A DNA stretch of 64,000 bases from Diatrype stigma (taxonomy: Eukaryota > Ascomycota > Sordariomycetes > Xylariales > Diatrypaceae). Below, piece by piece: positions 56,101 through 64,000 of the stretch. Position numbers and translations under genes: made by a program. Every line of letters starts with the position of its first letter. Positions within the stretch are counted from its first letter, which is position 1. The stretch is from the NCBI GenBank assembly GCA_022225965.2, contig JAKJXP020000097.1, positions 62,001-126,000 of the forward strand, read 5' to 3'. The notes beneath the pieces were generated by a model. That model was not told the DNA's origin. It searched no databases and saw only the letters and a list, made by a program, of their open reading frames with translations.

Positions 56101-57831
56101 CACGGACGAACCCTTACGGTGTCTCACCCAGAAGAATGGGTCGTCAACCATGGCGGGTGCGACCTACCTTGTGAGGAGACTCTTCCTTGTGGCCATCCCT
56201 GCGGACGCCGATGCCACCCGTAAGTGTTCCCTTTCGATTTTTACTTGCCCTCTTGAGCATCATCCCACTTACGAGCTAATTCAATCTGGTGTCCCCTTTG
56301 CGCAAATTGTGCACAATTTCTGTTGTTCAAGGCGCTGACTTTTTACTCTGATAGGATGGAGCATGACCGTCTCGTATGCCTAGTACCCTGTGAGCGTGTC
56401 CTTCACTGCGGTCACCGCTGCCAGCAAGTCTGTGGCAAGCCATGCAGCTGCCAGTGCTCCGGCTTCACAGGGGCGTATCCCAACGATGACACCAATCAGG
56501 ACAGTTTACTCGAGAGCTCGGATCAGGATTCGTACAACGCTGTAGGCCGTCCTAGACCTCTTGCTGGTACTCCTATTCCACCTCGAGGCCCAAGAGCGAA
56601 CCATCAGAACAGACAGCCTAGATTCGCAGGTGCAAGAGGTAGATCTGGAATCATTCATGGAGGTGGCTCTCGTCGCAATGGTAATGGCCTCGCCAACGGC
56701 GTGTATTCAACAATCCAACATGGTCCCCCACCGACAGGGTATGGCAACTGGAACGCATATAACGCCCGTCGGGATGATGCAGAGGCACTACGACGACAAC
56801 AAGTCCACCAGCGTGCCAAGTCACCTGATCTCATTGATCTATCAGGTAAACCAACATCAATACCGGATAAAGCAGACGCTCCTGTGGTTCGAGAGACCTT
56901 CCGCCAGGTGACTTTGACGACCGGCGGTAAGCGCACGGTCAAAGACGGTCTCGTGGCTTCAAGCAGCGAAAATCCTTCTCCAGAGAAACGCAATACTGTT
57001 CAGAGAGGTGTGGTACCCTCGGGCAGGAGCCGTAGTGTTATGGGGACTGCTTTTCGGCCGGGCCTAGGATTGAACCCTAGGCCGGCTACCTCGGTTTCTT
57101 CAGGTCTCCTTCATAGGTTCCCCCTCAAGATTGATCCCAACCGCGATGCCACTGCCGCCTCCCCGCACCCTTCTGAGCCTAACAAGAACCAAGAAAGTCT
57201 GATGACTTCAGCTGATGATGGTACTGTTGCGAATGCTGAACTCCTACGCGATACCTCGGTGCCGATGCGAAACACCCCAGGTCATCGTCAAGCTGTTTCC
57301 AGACCGCAAGTTGACCCGTCTATGCAGCCTCAAGGTACTTCAGCTTCGAGTATCAGTCTCGCTAACGGCACGGATGGAGCGAATTCTCCGACCCAACTAA
57401 ACGATCAAGATGGTATGGAAGTCCCAGTCAACTTCACTCGCAACGATGAGAACGATGCCACTGTTCAACATGGTGAGCCAGCTGGCAAAGTTTCACCATC
57501 CATCAAGGGCGCTGTAGATGGGCCAGTCCCCGCACCTGATATAGGAACTTCCACCTACGAGAATTACACGGCTCATACCACACGACAACCATTCATTCCA
57601 GCCCGTCCTCGCCAGCACCAGCAGCTGCTGCCGCATGGTGTCCGATTCGACCGTTATCGTGAATACTTTGGGCTGACTTTGGACCCCAATTGGGAGCCCG
57701 TTTGGGACACCGAGTTTCCAGAAGGGCGCAGCGATGATGTCAACGGTGATGCCAACGGTGATACCAACGGCGATGCCAACGGTAATGTCCACGGTGATGT
57801 CGGAAACTTGGATTCACTCCTCGACCTCTAG
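53113..57831 (+). CDS. SF1 RNA helicase with NF-X1 fingers (ZNFX1/Hrr1 type)
   Basis: Four exons, 53113-53160, 53228-53932, 54004-56219 and 56355-57831, all with GTAAG donors; joins keep frame and give 1481 residues. The N-terminal 250 residues contain the family-specific region preceding the helicase. Upf1-like SF1 motifs follow: Q/Ia region DNSQLEAVHRILTKE, Walker A GPPGTGKT (residues 341-348), motif II EEAA (about 676), QLILVGDHQQLVP, motif IV-V VDSYQGEE (about 860) and VSISRARRG. Cysteine-rich NF-X1-type repeats (CGHPCGRRCHP, HCGHRCQQVC) follow at about 960-1025. A 450-residue disordered tail ends in Asn-Gly-Asp repeats. Relatives are animal ZNFX1, S. pombe Hrr1 in the RNA-directed RNA polymerase complex, and Neurospora SAD-3, required for meiotic silencing. 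An RNA-silencing role is therefore plausible but inferred. The finger region is shorter than in animal ZNFX1. Confidence 0.88.
57733..57802 (+). repeat. 12-bp coding repeat near helicase C-terminus
   Basis: About six diverged copies of a GATGCCAACGGT-type unit encode Asp-x-Asn-Gly tetrapeptides at the end of the helicase. It is a likely length-variable tail; no function is assigned. Confidence 0.75.
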
Positions 57832-60078
57832 GCCAATTCCTGCCGTGACTGCTACGGGTCCGATAAGCCAGGGAATATTGCATAACCTTTGTGATACCGC
57901 TTTTGCACCTGTCCTGCAATCCTCGCCATGGTGCGGGGATGGGCTGGATGGGGTCTCTTCGCCTTGTACTGCTGTTTCTACCAGATTCCCACGGCGAATG
58001 GGGCAACGGGGACCCCCATGCAGTCAATCGACCTGCACGTAGAGTTCCTGATTGGTTACGTTCCGAAAGAGCGCGAAAGGGCAGTAGCTCAACTCTCAGA
58101 GGCTCACTTTTCCGGCTTGGACCAATGTATAGACTAAGACAGGACTAGATGACTTGGCATTTGTTTCCTTTGTTATGAATACGCAGCATCGGCATATTCA
58201 CAATGATGGCTTGGAAGCGAAGACGTCAGCTATAGTTAGATAGACCCTGCTAACAATACTTGCTTTATATTATGCCGATGGTTGACCGTCGAGTGATAGA
58301 TGCCGATGCAATAAACATGGTAAGCTGAGTGAGCCGCATACAATTCAAAATCTGTACGGGAGGCGGGAGGGCGCCGCTCTCAACGCCAGAAGCGCATGCT
58401 ACCTATGAATAGTGGTAACAGGTACTCGTAACGTTGCCATTGCCCAGGTGAAATGTGACGATTATCTTGAACGCATGATTGATGAGTATCTAGCAGTCTA
58501 ATTAGGTGAAGAGTCAACTCGTCATATTGCTCATACAATCGAGAGGGAACCAACTTGTCGCTTACCCAGGTAACTGCTCAACTATTCGTGCTACTATTGG
58601 AATGTCTCAGCTGAAAAATACGGCCTCGGCGACGAACCTCTCCTACAGTGCGGTACCTAGTAACAAATCGGAGATATTGCGGGGTCACCGCAACCCGACA
58701 GCCCGGCGCTTATTGCGAAAGCCGACCAACGAGCTGTCGCTCCGGTAGGGCCGAGCTAGATTAGTCCAGCCCGACTTCGTAAACGGCTGTGGCTGGGACG
58801 TTTTCTTTCTCAGCTTGATGTCGCACACGAGAGACTATCGTCTGCGGCTGCGGCCACGGCAGAACTAGTGTAGGTGCAAAATCCATCTAGCTAACTATGT
58901 CATACCTCACGGAGATTTCAGATCACCAAAGTTCCAACGAAGGAAGATTTCCACGTTTTCCGAGTCGTTCCATGTCTGAATACTACTTTGTAGGTTAAGT
59001 ATAGGTTAAGTATGCATGCAAGAATAAGATGTACGAAATACCTACACCCACTTATACACCGGCCGGCGGGGTTAACTATGTACATACAATGTTTCCAGCG
59101 AACTTGCCGGACTCCGACTACCTGAGTCTGGATAGTTACGGCAGTGTTGCTAGAATCATTGATGTAGATACTGTAGTCTAGTCCAACCAGCAACTTGGGC
59201 AATCGAATCTTATCATCTTGTTCGCACGATCACGATGTTCTTCCCGTTCGATGATGACGTTGTCGGCACGTTGTAGGCACGTTGTAGGCGGGGGGGGAGA
59301 GGGAGGGGGTTATTGATCGGTACTATCGTCACACACATACACGTACATGTACGTACATACGTACACTGTGGACCATTGGCGCCAGCTCACCCCGCGACCG
59401 CAGCAGGATCGCACTTCTGGCACTGAAATACGAAGGCTTGGCGGATCTAAGACCGCCCCAGCCCCTCCATTGCTCAGGGATCGACTGCCGAGCTGCCTGC
59501 TTGGGGCTGGGCAGCTTAGCTAAACCCCGGGCCCCTTTCCTACCGACGTCACTCGAGCGAAGTCGTATGGAAAGTCACACGCACTTTACAGCTTTTCGAT
59601 ATGGGGCTGTCGGGTTGTGCAGAAGTCGTTACTGGCACTGGTCGTTACTATCATTATCACTGGTTGTCACTGGTTGTCACTGGGCTGAAAATTTGACTCG
59701 GTAAAGTATGACTTAGTATGTAACGCTATCTGCTGAATCTGTAGAAGGATCACGATCTTGCGGCTATCATATCAACCTGACCTATATACCCTCCCGCTGT
59801 ATAACTATATAAAAGCAATGGGCTCGTGCTCTCTCTCGCAGGAGAAGGAAGAGCTTCATCACCTTAGTAACCTATTCTCACTTAAACCTGAAGATCCTTA
59901 CTCAATCCTATAGCTACCCCAACAATACCTACTGCACTTACATATATCCACCTCCCTTGCCTCTTCTTTACTCGGGGATCGCTCTCACTTGCAGCTCCTC
60001 CTCATACAACATCTCACACTCCCCTAGCTGCTTTATCCATATCCAAACCAACCAATATCCTCAGATACCATCACCACC
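57832..60078. other. 2.2 kb intergenic region
   Basis: No gene is supported. Two out-of-frame plus-strand frames (57891-58148) directly after the helicase stop are probably 3' untranslated sequence. A GTAC-rich stretch (ACACATACACGTACATGTACGTACATACGTAC) lies near 59333-59366 in pieces. The right end holds the promoter of the secreted-protein gene. Confidence 0.45.
59803..59815 (+). promoter_or_regulatory. Candidate TATA box of the secreted-protein gene
   Basis: CTATATAAAAG at about 59804-59814 is followed some 20-40 bp later by a CT-rich stretch (CTCTCTCTCGCAG), the usual fungal arrangement of TATA box and transcription start. It lies about 265 bp before the ATG at 60079, implying a 5' leader of about 230 bases. 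Confidence 0.6.
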
Positions 60079-60798
60079 ATGCAGGGTCTTTTCACCGCTC
60101 TCACTGCTCTCCTGCCCCTGGCTGCCGCCGCTCCCACCCCCTACGGCCACACCATCACTACCATCCCACAACAGCCGCGGGACGCCAACCCGGGCTGCCA
60201 GTCCAAGTCGTTCAACAACTTCCGGTGGACGATCGAGGGCTTCAACTTCCACAGCAGCTACGTGTTCACGACGCCGGCGCACCAGAACTCGTGGGGTTAC
60301 GTCGACTTCAACGTCACCAACCCGGCACTGGACTACCAGGCCGTCTGCAGCGCCTCCAGCTCCCAGCTGTCCGACTTCTTCTACGGCACCCAGACCTACA
60401 ACTGCACCGTCCCGGACGGCTCGTCGGCCGTGTCCACCTTTGACTTCAGCCGCCCCAGCGGCCAGCTGCACTTCAACCAGACCTGGACGTGCTCCGATGC
60501 GGATCCGCAGTACCCGTAAGATTGACCCCCGTCCCTTCTTCTCTATTCTCTATTCTCTATTCTGTATTGAATAGAAAGGAAAAGAAAAGAAAAGAAAAGA
60601 AAAGAAAGCAGAACGCTGACCTGCGCACACAGAACTACTATCCACGCCTACGGGGCCGCAAATTTGACCCTGGACTGCAAGGACGAGACTTGGGAGAACC
60701 CCGACTGGCAGATGGGCGAAATCTACTCCAGCCGGACCGTCACGTGTGCCCCCGTCACGCTGCCCCTGAAGCCATATAGGATGGATGCTGTCGCTTAG
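60079..60798 (+). CDS. Small secreted cysteine-containing protein
   Basis: Two exons, 60079-60515 and 60633-60798. The 117-bp intron has GTAAGA..ACAG ends and holds simple repeats. Joining restores frame through a split Pro codon, giving 200 residues. The start context is CACCACCATGCAG. A signal peptide (MQGLFTALTALLPLAAAAP) is followed by a beta-rich domain with six Cys, suitable for disulphides, and several N-glycosylation sequons (NVT, NCT, NQT, NLT). The block SSYVFTTPAHQNSWGYVDFN and the C-terminal VTCAPVTLPLKPY are of a kind seen in conserved secreted ascomycete proteins, some annotated as AA1-like (Alt a 1 fold). That fold assignment is tentative. A secreted or cell-wall role, possibly effector-like, is inference. 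Confidence 0.8.
60540..60608 (+). repeat. Simple repeats inside the secreted-gene intron
   Basis: Three TTCTCTA units (near 60539-60560) and about six AAAAG units (60576-60608) lie inside the 117-bp intron. They make it longer than the other introns in this window, mostly 55-75 bp. Confidence 0.8.
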
Positions 60799-62035
60799 GC
60801 AGCACGCAGACTTGGTCGCCGCCGGGCGTCATCTTCGGCTGGTGGTGGCTGAAGACCAAAAGAGAGAAAGAAGGACTCATGCCTGCCAGTTAAGGGTTTC
60901 TGTTCTGTCCTTTGGGTTTCTATGATGAAGTTATGAGTACGACGCAACGAAACGAGTATGGATAGACTGTAGTTAATACTAATTAGAATAATATTGGAAC
61001 AACGTTTGTCTGGAGGAGTATACAGCTTGGGAAACATATGAGCTGTGTTATTGATTTAGTATGATTTAATATGATAATAGAAAGTTAATGTTCAGAATAA
61101 TCGTTATGTAGCTAATTATACAACGAGTGTGATAAAGAATGTCATTTATAATATCGAAATATTCGGTTTGAAAGTGTACCATGCAACCATGCAGTCCATG
61201 TTTTACTATATGCGTGGAACATCTTATCTTGGTTCCATATATAAATACGATGTAGCATGCATGGTCCATAGCGTAGATTAGATTTCAGTCCTCACTCAGG
61301 GGGTGAGATAGTATAAAGAGCTATAGGGGCCACTTAGACCACATTGTCTACTAGTAGAAGGATCTACGGCTATATACGGTGCTGTTTTCTCTTCTATAAC
61401 GCTCATAGGTTGAAATTCGCCCTGTCCACCACCCACCCCCTATCTATCAGCTAGTCTACCACTCTGGACAGAACCCCCCTGACGCTTAGATCCTACTGTC
61501 CTAGTAATATTGTAGAACGGGAAGTGCGACTCGTTGAAATTTCTGTCCTGGTTCCCTCTCTATTGGAAAGGTCATTGTAATCAAGTAACTGGATGAACAA
61601 AAGCAATGTTCGAAAATGGCAGACACGCGACTAGAATGGAGAATAGGCAACGGTGAGTCGTCATTTCACGGTAGGCTCAACTGGCTTCTCTAAAATGTGA
61701 GGGATACAAGCCAGATCTATCAGATTAGCTGGATATATTTCAAGAAGACTATCCATCCACTCGTATGGTGGATGGTTTGGACAAAGCCGAAAGATAAACA
61801 CCATCAAGATGACCGGCTACCACTGTTTGAATATAACTGATTGGTTGTCTGTAATGTTAAGGATACCAGGTAGTCTGTCTTTCCTCGTGAGTCTTCATAG
61901 TTGTAACCTTTTGTTCGAAACGCCAAGTCCTGACTCGGACAATAACATTCAGCAAGTGATAGGATGCATACCCTCTCTCGAGCCAAGGTCGTTGGGGTAG
62001 AAGATAAGGGCTCAGCGATTATACGGCCTATATAT
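60799..62035. other. 1.2 kb intergenic region, nothing recognised
   Basis: Moderately AT-rich. It begins with the 3' untranslated region of the secreted-protein gene and ends at the repeat region. Short frames have no support. Confidence 0.4.
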
Positions 62036-62280
62036 ATAAATAATCTACAGGTCTAAAAGGATCCACCTTTTAAACCCTTCCTTTTATAACAACAACAACG
62101 CAATATAATAATTTCCGGTTCGTTAGTTGCTTTTATTCGTTTATTAAATTTCTACGGAATTTATTAGATAATTCGAAACAATTATAGCCTTCGTTCGTTT
62201 TTGTTATTATTCTTTCGATTATGCGTTTTTAATGCGCTTTCGTTGCAATTCCGTTGCGCTTTAGGTTACGGCATTAGCTT

Positions 62281-62545
62281 AGCCTAGCCGGTACGTTTTA
62301 TTAACGCGTTTCATTAACGCATTTCCTTTGGGATTTTTCGTATTGCGAGATTTCGGGCTACGATAATACGCGAATTTAGCCAAGCCGTTACGTTCCATTA
62401 ACGCTTTTTTTCCTTTAGGATTTCTCGCATTACGAAATTCGAGGCTTCGATAATACGCAAGCCTAATTAAGCCATTGCGTTTTAATAACGTATTTTCTTT
62501 CGGGATTCCTTGTATTGCGAAATTCGAGGCTACGATGGTACGTAA
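62281..62545. repeat. Tandem repeat, unit about 81-84 bp, three copies
   Basis: Three diverged tandem copies, each with the pattern CATTAACGC..CCTTT.GGATTT..GCATTACGAAATTCG..GCTACGATAATACGC. A minus-strand frame (62279-62587) passes through all three because the unit is a multiple of three, giving a repeated FAYYRS/RNPKG peptide pattern; I do not regard it as a gene. Confidence 0.75.
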
Positions 62546-62689
62546 GCCTAGCCAATTGTTAGCGACGCATTTTCGAAACGGTCGCATTGCGGCTTAGGTT
62601 AAAACGACGGTACGGAAGCCAGACCTTTCGTTCTTTCCCTTTTCGATCGACTTATCCGACCGACCTATCCGAATTCGAACCGTTGCAAT

Positions 62690-62930
62690 TACATAATACA
62701 TTCGACGTTTTTTAAAAGTACCGTACTGGTTTTCCTATTTACTGGGAGGTTTTTTCTTAATGCGTGTTTCGAAAGAACAGCCGCCTATAACGCGACGGCC
62801 TTTCCGAATAGCCGCCTATAATGCGGCGGCCTTTCCGAATAGCCGGAATAATTACATAATATATTCGATATTCTTTAAAAATACCGTATTGATTTTCCTA
62901 CTTACTGGAAGGTTTTTCTTAATACGTAAT
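62690..62930. repeat. Direct repeat pair, unit about 80 bp
   Basis: The segment beginning ATTACATAATACATTCGA (about 62690) recurs in diverged form at about 62850 (ATTACATAATATATTCGA), each followed by a short conserved AAAGTACCGTACTGG/AAATACCGTATTGAT block. GCCGCCTATAA.GCGGCGG motifs lie after each copy. Confidence 0.65.
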
Positions 62931-63070
62931 AAGGGCGTTTGCTGGCAAATGCGTGCTTTAAGAAAATAACCGCCTATAACGCGGCGGTTCCAATCGGGGG
63001 CCCGGTTATTTATATACCACATACCTGCCCTTATTTAAAAAATGAATAAAGTTTAAAGCAAAAGTTGGGC

Positions 63071-63380
63071 TGCCCTTAGCTAATGTCCGTCGTACGTACG
63101 TAAGTCGTTGGCAATAGCGTTGCCGATGCCGTTCTTTCGGGCATTAAGCTGGTAGCAGCGCTGCCGGTGCCGTTTCGTTTTGTCCGGCAATAGCAACTTT
63201 ATTACTGCCCCTTTGGCATATCGCCTTCCGGGCATACCGTTATAAGCAGGTAATAATAGTTTCGCTATTATTGGGCCGTTATTACTTAATTAAGCGGGGA
63301 TTTACGTTTTATTTAATATTACGTTTTTTTATAATACCATTCGTTACCGTTAATTCGAAAGTAATTTATAAATATAAATA
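63071..63380. repeat. Direct repeat copy A (more RIP-altered)
   Basis: About 310 bp beginning TGCCCTTAGCTAATGTCCGT. It matches 63579-63888 at an offset of 508 bp. Over its right part it carries T or A where copy B has C or G, for example AATAATAGTTTCGCTATTATT against AACAGCAGCTTTGCTGCTGC. Confidence 0.85.
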
Positions 63381-63578
63381 ATTTATAAATCCAAAAGGAT
63401 TTATTTTTTAAATTTTTCCTTTTATAATAATAATAACGCAATATAACAATTTCCGATTCGTTAATTGCTTTCGTTCGTTTGTTTGCCGTCTTATTTAAGC
63501 AATAAAGGGTGAAGGCATAAAACCGGGATATTATTAAGGGAGTTATTTATAGGTTTTGCTTTATATATCGACGTAAAC

Positions 63579-63888
63579 TGCCCTTAATTAATTTCCGTCG
63601 TACGTACGTAAATCGCTGGCAATAGCGCTGCCAATGCCGTTCCTTCGGGCATTAAGTTGGCAGCAGCGTTGCCGGTACCGTTCCGTTTTGCCCGGTAGCA
63701 GTAGCTTCGCTATTGCCCCTTTGGCATATCGCCCTCCGGATATACCGTTACAAGCGGGCAACAGCAGCTTTGCTGCTGCTGGGCCGCTGCTACTTAGCTA
63801 GGCGGGGGCTTACGTTCCACCCAATACTACGTTCTTCCATAATACCGCTCGTTGCCGTTAATCCGAAAGTGATTTGTAGACTTAACTA
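63579..63888. repeat. Direct repeat copy B (less RIP-altered)
   Basis: About 310 bp beginning TGCCCTTAATTAATTTCCGT. It retains more C and G than copy A in its right two thirds, so it better preserves the ancestral sequence. A 62-codon open frame inside (63713-63901) is not considered a gene. Confidence 0.85.
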
Positions 63889-64000
63889 TATTAATAAGTA
63901 AAGGGCATCCCAAAGCTACGGTGAAGATATTTATGCCGATACGCCTATGAAGGCAATAGTCTTCGGCATCTTACGAGACCGACCAGCTAGATTATTTATA

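Larger units (their letters stand above)
62036..63890. repeat. RIP-affected repeat region with tandem-like copies
   Basis: Two related units follow each other. A segment at about 62036-62140 recurs at about 63376-63480 (with the CCTTTTATAA..CGCAATATAA core). A segment at about 63071-63380 recurs at about 63579-63888 with a constant offset of 508 bp. The copies differ mostly by C/T and G/A changes, as RIP produces. Read together, unit one (about 1.34 kb) and unit two (about 0.51 kb, lacking the middle) look like a tandem duplication with an internal deletion. No transposase or polymerase remnant was recognised, so the repeat class is unknown. Confidence 0.75.

Noticed and set aside
57891..58148. 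Plus-strand frames just after the helicase stop
   Set aside because: They lie in the expected 3' untranslated region and show no domain or independent promoter.
1..64000. tRNA, rRNA, CRISPR arrays and prokaryotic signals
   Set aside because: No tRNA arm pairs, rRNA cores or regularly spaced repeats with unique spacers were recognised; gene structure is fungal. A tRNAscan-type search would be needed to exclude tRNAs fully.

Overview
This window comes from a filamentous ascomycete (Pezizomycotina). Genes carry short GT..AG introns of about 55-130 bp. The protein set is fungal: a Zn2Cys6 regulator, a HET-domain protein, a TRP-like membrane protein, Sos7 and an NF-X1/ZNFX1-type helicase. A 14 kb block shows the extreme AT bias, TpA richness and transition-type decay left by repeat-induced point mutation (RIP). 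I cannot name the species.

Layout. 0-12.7 kb: a TRP-like membrane protein (-), then an AflR-type Zn2Cys6 transcription factor (+), followed by about 5 kb with no convincing gene. 12.8-26.7 kb: a RIP-degraded nested transposon block. A 10.6 kb Ty3/gypsy LTR retrotransposon (14633-25217, minus strand) has two 260-bp LTRs and a preserved 5-bp target duplication (AAAGC). It sits inside an older hAT transposase gene, also on the minus strand, whose N- and C-terminal halves lie on either side. 26.9-32.0 kb: a HET-domain gene directly beside the block, then a fungal O-methyltransferase.

33.5-46 kb: an ordinary gene-rich stretch. It holds Sos7-like kinetochore protein and a PRP38B-like splicing factor (divergent), a small His-rich membrane protein, an Ap4A phosphorylase, a small hydrophilic protein, and three small minus-strand genes of unknown function. 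47.0-47.6 kb: an intact-ended 586-bp non-autonomous hAT-type element with terminal inverted repeats and an 8-bp target duplication (ACTCCTAT). 48.7-60.8 kb: a siderophore-esterase-like hydrolase, a large SF1 helicase with NF-X1 zinc-finger remnants (ZNFX1/Hrr1/SAD-3 type), and a small secreted cysteine-containing protein. A tandem-repeat assembly gap lies between the esterase and the helicase. 62.0-63.9 kb: a second, smaller repeat region with tandem and direct duplications that differ mostly by transitions.

The genes do not form one obvious pathway. The AflR-type regulator, HET gene and O-methyltransferase flank the transposon block and give that half an accessory character; the 33-60 kb part looks like core genome. 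No CRISPR, rRNA or tRNA genes were recognised. All splice sites were chosen by eye from GT/AG signals and reading-frame continuity.
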